Assembly: GCF_003605195.1 (NCBI RefSeq)
Contig: NZ_QYOS01000024.1
Span: 341,501 to 405,500, forward strand
Source: Aurantiacibacter odishensis
Lineage (GTDB): Bacteria; Pseudomonadota; Alphaproteobacteria; Sphingomonadales; Sphingomonadaceae
Direction of reading: 5' to 3'
DNA: 64,000 bases
In this document: positions 26,273 to 34,783 of the stretch, piece after piece
How positions within the stretch are numbered: the first letter of the stretch is position 1
Layout: each line of letters starts with the position of its first letter
Made by a program: the position numbers and the translations under genes
The notes under the pieces: model-generated
The model's input: the letters and a program-made list of their open reading frames with translations, nothing else
What the model was told of the DNA's origin: nothing
Database searches by the model: none

Positions 26273-27198
26273 CGCGGGCCGTAGACCCGCACCCAGTCCA
26301 CTTCCATGGCGATGTCGCCTGCCTCGATCCGGTCTGCCGTTTCCTGCGGCATGCCCTTGTACGGCTCCTCGATACCGTTGATCTTGTAGGGGTAGATACC
26401 GCCCACGGCGAAGTTCAGCACCACGAACTGCGGGTTGTCGAACACCCATTCGCCGAAGAATTCGGCATTGGTACGCGGGATGCGGAAAGTCAGGCGGTCG
26501 TCGACGTAGAATTCGATCACGTCGGGTTTCCATTCGGCGGCGTAGACGTGCCAGTCGGTTACGTCGGTACCCTCGGGGAAATACTGCCGGTCGGCGATGC
26601 CCATGTCGCCGGAATAGCCGGGGCCATGGATGGCAACGCCGGTCCAGTCGGCATAGCCCACGTATTCCATGATATCGATTTCACCCTCGCTCGGCCATTC
26701 GGCATCGGCCAGCAGCCAGAACGCTGGCCACACGCCCATCGCATCGGGCATGCGGATGCGCGCTTCGGCCCGGCCATAGGTGAATTCGAAATTGCCCTTG
26801 GTGTTGACGCGGCCGGAGATGAAATCGGCGTCGCGTTCCTCATTGGTGTCCTGTCCCGGACGATAGACCGGGCGCAGCACCAGTGCGCCGCCGTCTGCGC
26901 CTTCCAGGCCCTGCACGAACTGAATCGTGTCGGGCGAATCGAGGTAGGCCTGCTCTTCCTCGTTCACCCAGAAATCCATGCCGACCACGTTCCACTTGGT
27001 GGGGTCGAGGGTGTCGCCGGAGAACTCGTCGGAGAAGATCAGCTGGCGGGCGGCGGCTTCTCCGCCGGAGCCGTCGGCCTGCGCCTGCGCGGCATCGACT
27101 TCGGCCTCGGTCGGCGGGCCGGTCTCGCCAGATTGCCCGCAAGCGGCAAGGGCGAGCGTGAGTAGAGGGGCGGCGAGGGCTGTTGTGATCGTTCTCAT
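26269..27198 (-). CDS. Glycoside hydrolase family 16 lipoprotein (laminarinase-like)
   Basis: A 309-residue exported lipoprotein: signal sequence with lipobox LAAC near residue 20, a short Glu/Ala/Gln-rich linker, then a GH16 jelly-roll domain. The catalytic signature E-I-D-I-M-E is intact with Glu173 (nucleophile), Asp175 and Glu178 (acid/base). Family members cleave beta-1,3 or mixed beta-glucans; the pattern is closest to laminarinases. I chose ATG 27198 because it starts the signal peptide. The likely site is the cell envelope. Confidence 0.92.
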   Translation of the reverse strand: MRTITTALAAPLLTLALAACGQSGETGPPTEAEVDAAQAQADGSGGEAAARQLIFSDEFSGDTLDPTKWNVVGMDFWVNEEEQAYLDSPDTIQFVQGLEGADGGALVLRPVYRPGQDTNEERDADFISGRVNTKGNFEFTYGRAEARIRMPDAMGVWPAFWLLADAEWPSEGEIDIMEYVGYADWTGVAIHGPGYSGDMGIADRQYFPEGTDVTDWHVYAAEWKPDVIEFYVDDRLTFRIPRTNAEFFGEWVFDNPQFVVLNFAVGGIYPYKINGIEEPYKGMPQETADRIEAGDIAMEVDWVRVYGPR

Positions 27199-27234
27199 AC
27201 GGCGCAGCCTAATGCCCTGCGGCGCGCCTGTCAC

Positions 27235-28134
27235 CTAGTCGTCTGCGCCCGGCCGCTGGCGTTCCATCAGGCGGCCCACGTCGCGCAGCGCGACCTGGCT
27301 CGGCGTGTTGGCCTGGGCCCGGTAGAGGCTGGTGAGGTAGGCTTCGTCGAAAGAGGTCAGACGGAAGGGCGGAGCCTCCACGTCCGGCTCGAACAGCTCG
27401 AGAATCGTGCCCAGCCGGGTTGCCCCTTCGGGCACGCGGGTCTGGGCGAGGGCGCGCATCGTCACGTAATCGGCGATGGCCACGGTATCCATTCCGGCAA
27501 TCGCGTCGCGCGCGATCAGCACGACCGAGATGCCGATATCCTCGCGCACGCCAAGTTCCAGCCGGCTGATCGCAGTGCTCTCGAACGTCGGCGGACGCCC
27601 GTTCGAGCCGATCCCGTCGCGCGACATCGTGGCGGAGACGTTCCACGCGCGCACCGGGCCTTCCTGTTCGCGGACCCGCTTCGCATCCCAGAAGTCGAGG
27701 CCGCTTACGGTGTAGTGCCGGGCATCGCGCAAGTGCTCGAACTCGTCCGCCGGGTCATCGACGAAGGCGACGATCACGTTGGCCGCGCACTCTTCCCCGC
27801 GGATGACACGGTGGCCGATACGTTCGGTGTTGGAGCGAATGCGGCCGATGATCTCGTAGGCGGTTTGCGTTTCGGCACCGAAGACACCGGGGCAGACAGG
27901 CTCCTCCATTCGCGCGAGCGGGGCCTGTACCGATCCGCTGCGCGGCGTGATCTCGCGCACCTGTTCGCGCGCCTGTACGTGGATTTCGCTGCGCTCGCCC
28001 GAGACGATGATGTCCTGCCCGCCCTCTACCTGTGTATCGAGCGTTTCTTCCACCTGCGATGCGGCGTCCTGCGCCGCCAGAGGGAAGGGCAGCGCGCTGG
28101 AGGCAAGGGCGGCGGCAAGCAGGAGGGTGCGCAT
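27235..28134 (-). CDS. Exported protein of unknown function
   Basis: A 299-residue protein with a clean signal peptide (MRTLLLAAALASSALPFPLAAQ). The mature part has an acidic stretch with IIVSGER (about 47-53), two isolated Cys residues (about 85 and 119) that may form a disulfide, and a C-terminal alpha/beta region. No family was recognised. It lies 36 bases upstream of GH16 on the same strand, so the two may be co-transcribed. Confidence 0.75.
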   Translation of the reverse strand: MRTLLLAAALASSALPFPLAAQDAASQVEETLDTQVEGGQDIIVSGERSEIHVQAREQVREITPRSGSVQAPLARMEEPVCPGVFGAETQTAYEIIGRIRSNTERIGHRVIRGEECAANVIVAFVDDPADEFEHLRDARHYTVSGLDFWDAKRVREQEGPVRAWNVSATMSRDGIGSNGRPPTFESTAISRLELGVREDIGISVVLIARDAIAGMDTVAIADYVTMRALAQTRVPEGATRLGTILELFEPDVEAPPFRLTSFDEAYLTSLYRAQANTPSQVALRDVGRLMERQRPGADD

Positions 28135-28308
28135 GATCGGTCTCTTCAACGGGCGATTTCGTGCGTAACACCAACAGCATGGCAACGACAATTGCCAGCC
28201 CGGTTCCATCAAGGGCTGACTCGCCTCGACGATTTGCTATGGTTGCGGGCGAAACGAATACGGGAACCGGCCTGCTCACCCGGCTTTCTGCGATAAACTG
28301 GAGAATTC

Positions 28309-30237
28309 ATGCGCTTTCTTGCCTTTGCCTCTTGCCTGGCCCTGCCATTCCTCGCCGCTGCCTGCACGGCAGACGACCTGCCCGACGAGGAGCGCACCGT
28401 CGCCCCGATCCTGACGAGCGCGCAGGCGCAGGACGAGTTCACCTATGCCCGCCCGTTGGAAGCGCGCGTCACGCACGTCGCGCTGGACCTCGATCTCGAT
28501 TTCGAGGGCAAGAGAGTGGAAGGCACGGCCACGCTGGACGTGGACGCGGCGGACGATGCGACCGAGATCGTGCTTGATTCCAACGGCCTCGTCATCGGCG
28601 GCATCACCGATGGCAACGGCAACGAACTCGATTACGAGATTGGCGAGGCCGATCCGGACAATGCCGAAAAGGGTGAGCCGATCACCGTGCAGCTTGGCGA
28701 AATGACCGGGCCTGCACTGCAACAGATCGTTATCAACTACGCCAGCGGCCCCGAGGCCGAGGCGCTGCAATGGCTGGAGCCGGAGCAGACGGCGGGCGGC
28801 GAATACCCGTTCGTTTTCAGCCAGGGGCAGGCGATCCTCAACCGCACCTGGATCCCGACACAGGACAGCCCCGGCATCCGCCAGACTTGGGAAGCGCGTA
28901 TCACTGCGCCAAAGCCGCTGAACGTGGTGATGAGCGGCATCAGCCGCGGCGATCCCGAAGATGTCGGCGAAAACCGCCGCGCCTTCGAATTCACGATGGA
29001 AAACTCCGTGCCGCCCTACCTGATCGCGATTGCCGCCGGGAATATCGAATTCGCCGAACTCGGCCCGCGTTCAGGTGTCTGGGCAGAGCCTGAAGTGCTG
29101 GAAGAGGCCGCAGCCGAACTGGTCGATACCGAAGCCATGATCGATGCCGCCGAAGAGATTTACGGCGAATACCGCTGGGGCCGCTACGACATGATCGTGC
29201 TGCCGCCTGCCTTCCCCTACGGTGGCATGGAAAACCCGGTGATGACCTTCCTCACGCCCACGTTCATCGCAGGAGACCGCAGCAATACCGGCCTTGTCGC
29301 ACACGAACTGGCGCACAGCTGGTCGGGCAACCTCGTCACCTATTCCAGCTGGCGCGACGGCTGGCTGAACGAAGGCGTCACTTCCTATTTCGAAAGCCGC
29401 ATTTCCGAGGCCGTCTTCGGAGAGCAGCGCGCGAACCAGGAATATGCGCTGAGCTACAACAGCCTGGTGGAAGCCATCGAGGAAGAGGGCGCAGACAATC
29501 CCAACACCGCCATGCGTACGCCCGACGGCATCAGTCCGTTCGACACCATCGGCCCTGCCATCTACGACAAGGGAACGGTGTTCCTGCGCACGATGGAGAC
29601 GATCATCGGGCGCGAGCGCTTCGATGAATTCATGCGCGGCTGGTTCGACCGGCACGCCTTCCAGCCCGCCACCAGCGAGATGTTCCTCGCCGAACTGCGC
29701 GAATACGTGGTCGACGGGGACGAGGCGCTGGAAGAGGAGCTGATGCTGGACGAATGGGTCTACGGCACCGGCCTGCCGGAAAACGCCGTGGTTCCCGATG
29801 CGGAGGCCTTCGCCGAAGTCGACAGTGCTGCCGAGGCCTATGCTGCAGGCGGCACGCTGCCGGCCACCGAGGCGTGGACCGGCTGGACCGGCGCCGAACA
29901 GCAACGCTTCCTCCAGGAATTGCCGGAAGAGCTTTCCGCCGACGAGCTGGCCGCGCTGAACGAGCAGCTTGCCCTGTCCGACAGCGGCAACAACGAGGTG
30001 CTGTTCCTCTGGCTGGAAGCGGCCCTGCGCAACGAGTACCAGCCCGCCGTGGCGCAGGCCGAGGAATTCCTGGCCGAAGTGGGGCGCAACAAGTTCGTGG
30101 CGCCGCTGTTCACCGCGCTTTGGGAAACCGGCAGCTGGGGCCAGCCGATTGCCACGCGCATCTACAACAAGACGCGCGGCGGCTATCACAGCTATACCCG
30201 CGGCAACGTGGATCAGATCGTAGGCTACGAAGGCTGA
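28309..30237 (+). CDS. M1 family aminopeptidase, lipoprotein-like
   Basis: A 642-residue gluzincin. Zinc ligands are His332, His336 (HELAH) and Glu355 (WLNEG, 18 residues after HExxH); the N-terminal amine-binding GGMENP motif precedes them near 305. A C-terminal helical domain resembles that of leukotriene A4 hydrolase/aminopeptidase B. The N-terminus has a signal sequence with LAAAC, suggesting a lipoprotein in the periplasm. The start is ATG 28309. Confidence 0.93.
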   Translation: MRFLAFASCLALPFLAAACTADDLPDEERTVAPILTSAQAQDEFTYARPLEARVTHVALDLDLDFEGKRVEGTATLDVDAADDATEIVLDSNGLVIGGITDGNGNELDYEIGEADPDNAEKGEPITVQLGEMTGPALQQIVINYASGPEAEALQWLEPEQTAGGEYPFVFSQGQAILNRTWIPTQDSPGIRQTWEARITAPKPLNVVMSGISRGDPEDVGENRRAFEFTMENSVPPYLIAIAAGNIEFAELGPRSGVWAEPEVLEEAAAELVDTEAMIDAAEEIYGEYRWGRYDMIVLPPAFPYGGMENPVMTFLTPTFIAGDRSNTGLVAHELAHSWSGNLVTYSSWRDGWLNEGVTSYFESRISEAVFGEQRANQEYALSYNSLVEAIEEEGADNPNTAMRTPDGISPFDTIGPAIYDKGTVFLRTMETIIGRERFDEFMRGWFDRHAFQPATSEMFLAELREYVVDGDEALEEELMLDEWVYGTGLPENAVVPDAEAFAEVDSAAEAYAAGGTLPATEAWTGWTGAEQQRFLQELPEELSADELAALNEQLALSDSGNNEVLFLWLEAALRNEYQPAVAQAEEFLAEVGRNKFVAPLFTALWETGSWGQPIATRIYNKTRGGYHSYTRGNVDQIVGYEG

Positions 30238-30328
30238 TCGCCTTAATCGACGCGCGGCACGGAAATATCTCGCGCCGCGCGCGATACCCCTTGCCCAAAG
30301 CCGTGCTGCAACGCACATTCGTTTCACG

Positions 30329-32410
30329 ATGCTGCGCCAGTACGAACTTGTTGAACGGGTAAAGGAATACGACCCCGACGCCGACGAGGCGATGCTGAAC
30401 CGCGCCTACGTCTACACCGTGCAGAAGCATGGCAGCCAGAAGCGCGCCAGCGGCGATCCCTATTTCAGCCATCCGGTGGAAGTCGCAGGGCTGATGACCG
30501 ACCTGAAGCTGGACCAGCAGACGATCATCACCGCGCTGCTGCACGATACCGTGGAAGATACCCTCGCCACGATCGAGGACATCGAGGAACGCTTCGGCCC
30601 CGACGTCGCCCGGCTGGTGGACGGCGTGACCAAGCTTTCCAAGATCGAGGCCATGCCCGAGAACGAGCGGGCGGCGGAAAACCTGCGCAAGTTCCTGCTG
30701 GCGATGAGCGAGGACCTGCGCGTGCTGCTGGTGAAGCTGGCGGACCGGCTGCACAACATGCGCACGCTGCACCACATCAACAATCCGGACAAACGCCGGC
30801 GCATCGCGCGCGAGACGATGGATATCTACGCCCCGCTGGCGGAGCGGGTGGGCATGTACGAGTACATGCGCGAGATGCAGCTACTGGCTTTCGAGCAGTT
30901 GGAGCCCGAGGCCTACAAGACCATCACCAACCGGCTGGATCAGTTGCGCCAGTCCGACGCGGGACAGGTTGACCGCATCGCCCTCGACATCAAGCACGCG
31001 CTGAGCGAAGCGGACCTGGAAGTAGAGGTGTGGGGGCGTGAGAAGCATCCCTATTCGATCTGGCGCAAGATGGCCGAGCGCCACCTGCCGTTCGAGCAGG
31101 TGAGCGACATCATGGCCTTCCGCGTGCTGACCGACAACGTGGAGGACTGCTACGCTGCCCTCGGCGTATTGCACCGCACATTCCAGTTCGTGCCGGGCCG
31201 GTTCAAGGATTATATCTCCACGCCGAAGAACAACGGCTACCGCTCGCTCCACACCACCGTTTTTTACGACAAGTCGATGCGCGTTGAAGTGCAGATTCGC
31301 ACGCGCGAGATGCATCGCACCAACGGCTTCGGCCTTGCCGCGCACTGGGCTTACAAGCAGGGTGGACAGGTGGATGGGGAGGTCGGCTGGCTGCGCGACC
31401 TCATCGAAATCGTCGATGCCAGCCACGACAGCGAGGAATTGCTCGAGCACACCAAGCTGGCGATCTACCAGGACCGCATCTTCGCCTTCACGCCCAAGGG
31501 CGCTCTGTTCCAGTTGCCCAAGGGCGCGACGGCGGTGGACTTCGCCTTCGCCGTGCACACCGATCTCGGTGCGCAGACCGTGGGCGCGAAGATTAACGGG
31601 CGGCACATGCCGCTGCGCACCCCGCTGGGCAACGGCGACGTGGTGGAGATCATCAAGGGCAAGAATGCAGAGCCGCAACTGTCGTGGCTCGCCTTCGTCG
31701 TCACCGGCAAGGCCCGCGCCTCCATCCGCCGCGCGGTGCGCGCGAAGGAACACGCCGAGATCGCCGAGATCGGCGCGAAGCTGTTCGACGAGATCGCCGA
31801 GCGCCTGCCCACCAAGGTCGGCAAGAAGGCGATCAAGCTGGCGGCAGAGCGGCTGGAATTCGAGGATACTGAAGACCTGATGTATGCCATTGGCGCTGGC
31901 AAGGTGTCGGACCGGGACGTGATGGAAGCCGTCGTCCCCGGCAGCACGGCCGACATGCCGGAGGAACAGCAGCAGGAACGCGCCATTTCGATCAAGGGGC
32001 TGACGGCAGGGGTCGGATTCGACCTTGCCGAATGCTGCCACCCGGTGCCGGGGGACCGGATCGTTGGCCTGCGCCGTCCGGGCAAGACCGTGGAAGTGCA
32101 CGCCATCGACTGCCTCGAACTGGCGAACGGGGTGGATGCCGACTGGGTGGACCTTTCGTGGGGCGAACGCTCGCAGGGTGCCGTGGGGCGCCTGAATGTC
32201 GTGCTTTACAACCGGCCCGGCACGCTGGCGGAAATGGCCGGCATGTTCGCGCGCAACAATGCCAACGTGATGAACCTCGAACTGGTCCAGCGCGACGATG
32301 TGTTCCACACGTACGGGGTGGACCTGGAAGTGCAGGACCTGGCGCACCTCACCCGCATCATGAGCGCTCTGCGCGCGACCGATGCCGTGGCGCAGGTGGA
32401 GCGGGTCTAG
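30329..32410 (+). CDS. Bifunctional (p)ppGpp synthetase/hydrolase, RelA/SpoT family
   Basis: A 693-residue Rsh protein with all domains: HD hydrolase (HDTVEDT near 72-78), synthetase with RFKDYISTPKNNGYRSLHTT and EVQIRT, TGS domain (FTPKGALFQLPKGATAVDFAF), and a C-terminal ACT domain. The RxKD form (RFKD) in the synthetase is that of bifunctional Rel/SpoT enzymes rather than RelA-only ones. As in most alphaproteobacteria it is probably the main stringent-response enzyme. Confidence 0.95.
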   Translation: MLRQYELVERVKEYDPDADEAMLNRAYVYTVQKHGSQKRASGDPYFSHPVEVAGLMTDLKLDQQTIITALLHDTVEDTLATIEDIEERFGPDVARLVDGVTKLSKIEAMPENERAAENLRKFLLAMSEDLRVLLVKLADRLHNMRTLHHINNPDKRRRIARETMDIYAPLAERVGMYEYMREMQLLAFEQLEPEAYKTITNRLDQLRQSDAGQVDRIALDIKHALSEADLEVEVWGREKHPYSIWRKMAERHLPFEQVSDIMAFRVLTDNVEDCYAALGVLHRTFQFVPGRFKDYISTPKNNGYRSLHTTVFYDKSMRVEVQIRTREMHRTNGFGLAAHWAYKQGGQVDGEVGWLRDLIEIVDASHDSEELLEHTKLAIYQDRIFAFTPKGALFQLPKGATAVDFAFAVHTDLGAQTVGAKINGRHMPLRTPLGNGDVVEIIKGKNAEPQLSWLAFVVTGKARASIRRAVRAKEHAEIAEIGAKLFDEIAERLPTKVGKKAIKLAAERLEFEDTEDLMYAIGAGKVSDRDVMEAVVPGSTADMPEEQQQERAISIKGLTAGVGFDLAECCHPVPGDRIVGLRRPGKTVEVHAIDCLELANGVDADWVDLSWGERSQGAVGRLNVVLYNRPGTLAEMAGMFARNNANVMNLELVQRDDVFHTYGVDLEVQDLAHLTRIMSALRATDAVAQVERV

Positions 32411-32622
32411 CGCTGCGCTTTCCTACCGGGCGGGATCGGACATAGGGCGAGGGCCGCTCTTTCCTATCGTCGAAGACCCCTTGCGGACGTTTTGTAAGAC
32501 ACCGCGTCACCCGTTCCATGATCTTGCCGACATGATTCCGGAATTGGCTCAAAACTGCCGGTTTCGCGCACTGCCGGGCCAATTTCCGGAAAGTTACAGG
32601 TACACCTCCTGTTGGTGCCGGA

Positions 32623-33561
32623 CTACTCGCTCACCCGCCGCACCGGCACCTGCACGCTGCACACGTCCACGCCGCCAGCGGGCACGGTGTAGAAAGCATC
32701 GTCGCGATTGGCGCGCACTTCCACGTACCGGGCAAAGCTCTCGCTGTCGGATGCCAGATACTCGTAAGCCGGAGGCTCCGGCAGTTCGCTGGCCAATCGG
32801 ACCGAGATGATCGGCGTCCTCAGGTCCGCCTCGTCCTGCGTGTAGAAGCCCACTTCACCGGTGCCGCGCGGCAGGCTGGAGAGGTGCTCCATCCCCTCAA
32901 TCACGCGTCCCACCACGGCCAGGTTGCGATCCATGTGCCGCTGGGGCTGGCCGATGATGGTGTAAAGCTCCGCACCGGTCCCGGTATCCGGCGCGTAATC
33001 GCGAGCGACGCCGATATAGCCGTAGCAGTGGATGGGCCAGGCCGTCATGTCGCCCAATGCCAGAGGCCAGCCCCGCACGAACAGTTCCTCCGATGCATAA
33101 GCAGAAGGAGATGGATTGGAAATGACAGGTGAAACCATGGCTTCGAGGTTGGCATCGAAATCGGCAACTGCGGCGATACTCAGCGCAAAGCTTGTCGATG
33201 GCGAAACCACCCCCTCCGGCAACGCCCTCTCCTCGGTCTCATCGCCCCATTGCGCGACGTAGTTGTCCTGCACCCGGTAAACGCTGGTCCCGTCCCACCA
33301 GTGCGCCTCGGCCAGTGCGCGCACGTTATCCACCCACGGCTGGCTGAACGGCGGGGACATGAGCTGGATGACCACGGTTCGCTCGTTCCCGCGAGCATCT
33401 GGTGCCAGTTCCATGACCAAGATGTCTTCAGGCGAAATCGTGACCCACTCGTCGGCGCTGGCAGAGGCAACGACGGAGGCCGGCGTGACTGGCTCGCGAG
33501 CTTCCTGGGCAGCGGCAGGTAAGGCAAAGGCGAGGGTCGCAATGACGGGAAGATGCTTCAT
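32623..33561 (-). CDS. Exported peptidylprolyl isomerase, cyclophilin type
   Basis: A 312-residue protein with a signal peptide ending near residue 19 (PAAAQ). The body has cyclophilin-like elements: TVVIQLMSPPFSQPWVDNVRALAEAHWWDGTSVYRV, and GQPQRHMDRNLAVVGRVIEGMEHL near the C-terminal third. The central region is expanded and the active-site FHR motif of ordinary cyclophilins is altered, so isomerase activity is uncertain. It probably acts in the periplasm. Confidence 0.8.
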   Translation of the reverse strand: MKHLPVIATLAFALPAAAQEAREPVTPASVVASASADEWVTISPEDILVMELAPDARGNERTVVIQLMSPPFSQPWVDNVRALAEAHWWDGTSVYRVQDNYVAQWGDETEERALPEGVVSPSTSFALSIAAVADFDANLEAMVSPVISNPSPSAYASEELFVRGWPLALGDMTAWPIHCYGYIGVARDYAPDTGTGAELYTIIGQPQRHMDRNLAVVGRVIEGMEHLSSLPRGTGEVGFYTQDEADLRTPIISVRLASELPEPPAYEYLASDSESFARYVEVRANRDDAFYTVPAGGVDVCSVQVPVRRVSE

Positions 33562-33599
33562 GTGCGGTATCCTGACACCGCCCGGCCAGTTGGCAAGCC

Positions 33600-34004
33600 C
33601 TAGAGGACCTGGTCCTCCAGCGCGTGCATGTCATCATCCGAAAGGCCAAAGTGATGGCCGATCTCGTGCACAAGGACGTGGCCGACCAGGTGCTCGAACG
33701 TCTCGTCACCGCGCTCGCACCACTCCAGCAGGATGGGCAGGCGGAACAGGCGGATGCGGTCGGGCATGGTGCCCGAATGCTCGATGCTGCGCTCTGTGAG
33801 CGGCAGACCCTCGTAGACGCCGGTGAGTTCGAACGGGCTTTCGATCTCCATGTCGGCCAGCAACTCGTCCTCGGCGAAATCCTGGACCTGGATCACCACG
33901 TCGCCCAGGTGCTCGGCAAAGGCCGGCGGGATGCGGGAGAAGGCAGCGCGGGCGGCCGCTTCCATGTCTGCGATGCTGGGCGCAATTCCGAATGTGCGTG
34001 TCAT
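33600..34004 (-). CDS. Zincin-like metallopeptidase family protein
   Basis: A 134-residue protein with one HExxH motif in HVLVHEIGHHFGLSDDDMH, near the C-terminus, giving the extended HExxHxxG-type zinc site. This is a known small metallopeptidase family whose substrates are unknown. I chose ATG 34004 (MTRTFGIAPS); the frame extends 12 codons upstream but with no better start. Its start lies about 100 bp from the tRNA-Ser. Confidence 0.88.
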   Translation of the reverse strand: MTRTFGIAPSIADMEAAARAAFSRIPPAFAEHLGDVVIQVQDFAEDELLADMEIESPFELTGVYEGLPLTERSIEHSGTMPDRIRLFRLPILLEWCERGDETFEHLVGHVLVHEIGHHFGLSDDDMHALEDQVL

Positions 34005-34103
34005 GTTGGCCGAATTAGGGAATGTGCATCGCGAAGTCATTACGCAGCTTGTTTTTGCCAGATAGCTTCGCTAGGTGCCCGCCTTCTGCCAGATCAGGCA
34101 TGC

Positions 34104-34194
34104 GGAGCGGTGGCCGAGTGGTCGAAGGCGCACGCCTGGAAAGTGTGTATACGGTAACCCCGTATCGAGGGTTCGAATCCCTCCCGCTCCGCCA
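34104..34194 (+). tRNA. tRNA-Ser(GGA)
   Basis: The acceptor stem GGAGCGG (34104-34110) pairs with CCGCTCC (34184-34190), and CCA is encoded (34192-34194). The anticodon loop CTGGAAA gives anticodon GGA at 34138-34140, flanked by stem CACGC/GTGTG. A long variable arm TACGGTAACCCCGTA is the class II feature expected for serine. The T-loop GGTTCGAATCC is canonical. It decodes UCC/UCU. It marks the left border of the catabolic region. Confidence 0.97.
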
Positions 34195-34783
34195 CTCATA
34201 AACTATTGATATAGAAGAATTTTTCTTTTCCGCGAAACCCGCGCGGTTCTGCGCGATTTCGTGTTCAGACGGTCTGCCGGAGAGGTTTCCCGGTGCCGCA
34301 ATACGAGAGATTCTACCCGCTTTCTGTGGGCGACATTTCGCCGAGACCACCTTTCATGTTCGCCACGCAGCATCCGCGAACGGAAAAAGGCGGCGCCGAG
34401 GTGCTGCCCCGAAATCATCCGGGATGATGATCCAGTTGATATTGAGCAGTTGTTTCGGCGCTGACCATTCGAGTGGGTGGTCGTCTCACGGCAACGCATC
34501 GCTGGGCGCGCTTGGCTATGCGGAGAAGATCTACGCTCGCCCGCAGAGCTGATACCCGCAGGTGTCGGCGGAGTTCTAAGACCTCCTGCTTGGCAAGAAC
34601 ACGAGAGAGCCGCTGCGGCTCCGCTCTGCTGTATCCGACAGTCCATGCCCCTGCGCGCTGATTACATCGTCACGATGACAAAATTCTATTTCGATTTTCG
34701 TCAGGTTTGCGGTTGATCGTGAGTAATCAACCTTGCACAGAACAATAAAGATTGCGCGATGACGCGCGGGCACGAGGATTCGG
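34195..34783. other. 589-bp region without a convincing gene downstream of tRNA-Ser
   Basis: Several frames of 60-150 codons are open here on both strands, but none has a plausible domain, signal peptide or ribosome-binding site. The right end (about 34670-34760) is visibly richer in A+T, as expected of a promoter for the downstream GMC operon. No transposase, integrase or duplicated tRNA 3' end was recognised. It may be decayed coding sequence left after an integration event, but nothing proves it. Confidence 0.5.
34711..34732. promoter_or_regulatory. Inverted repeat GGTTGAT-N8-ATCAACC upstream of the GMC operon
   Basis: A perfect 7-bp inverted repeat with arms 34711-34717 and 34726-34732, lying 52 bases before the first GMC start in A+T-rich DNA. 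It is a candidate operator for the GMC-GMC-ALDH-NTF2 operon. Its spacing (TTGA-N10-TCAA) differs from the TTGA-N4-TCAA sites around the MarR gene, so it may bind another regulator. Confidence 0.4.

Noticed and set aside
32411-32622. Two TTCCGGAA palindromes (about 32534 and 32583) between convergent genes
   Set aside because: Short 8-bp palindromes without T-runs or a nearby promoter; no functional arrangement visible.
34203-34646. 147-codon minus-strand frame after tRNA-Ser
   Set aside because: Low-complexity Arg/Ser-rich sequence with no domain, signal or ribosome-binding site.
34104-34783. tRNA-linked attachment site with duplicated tRNA 3' end
   Set aside because: I could not find a second copy of the tRNA 3' end or an integrase in the window.
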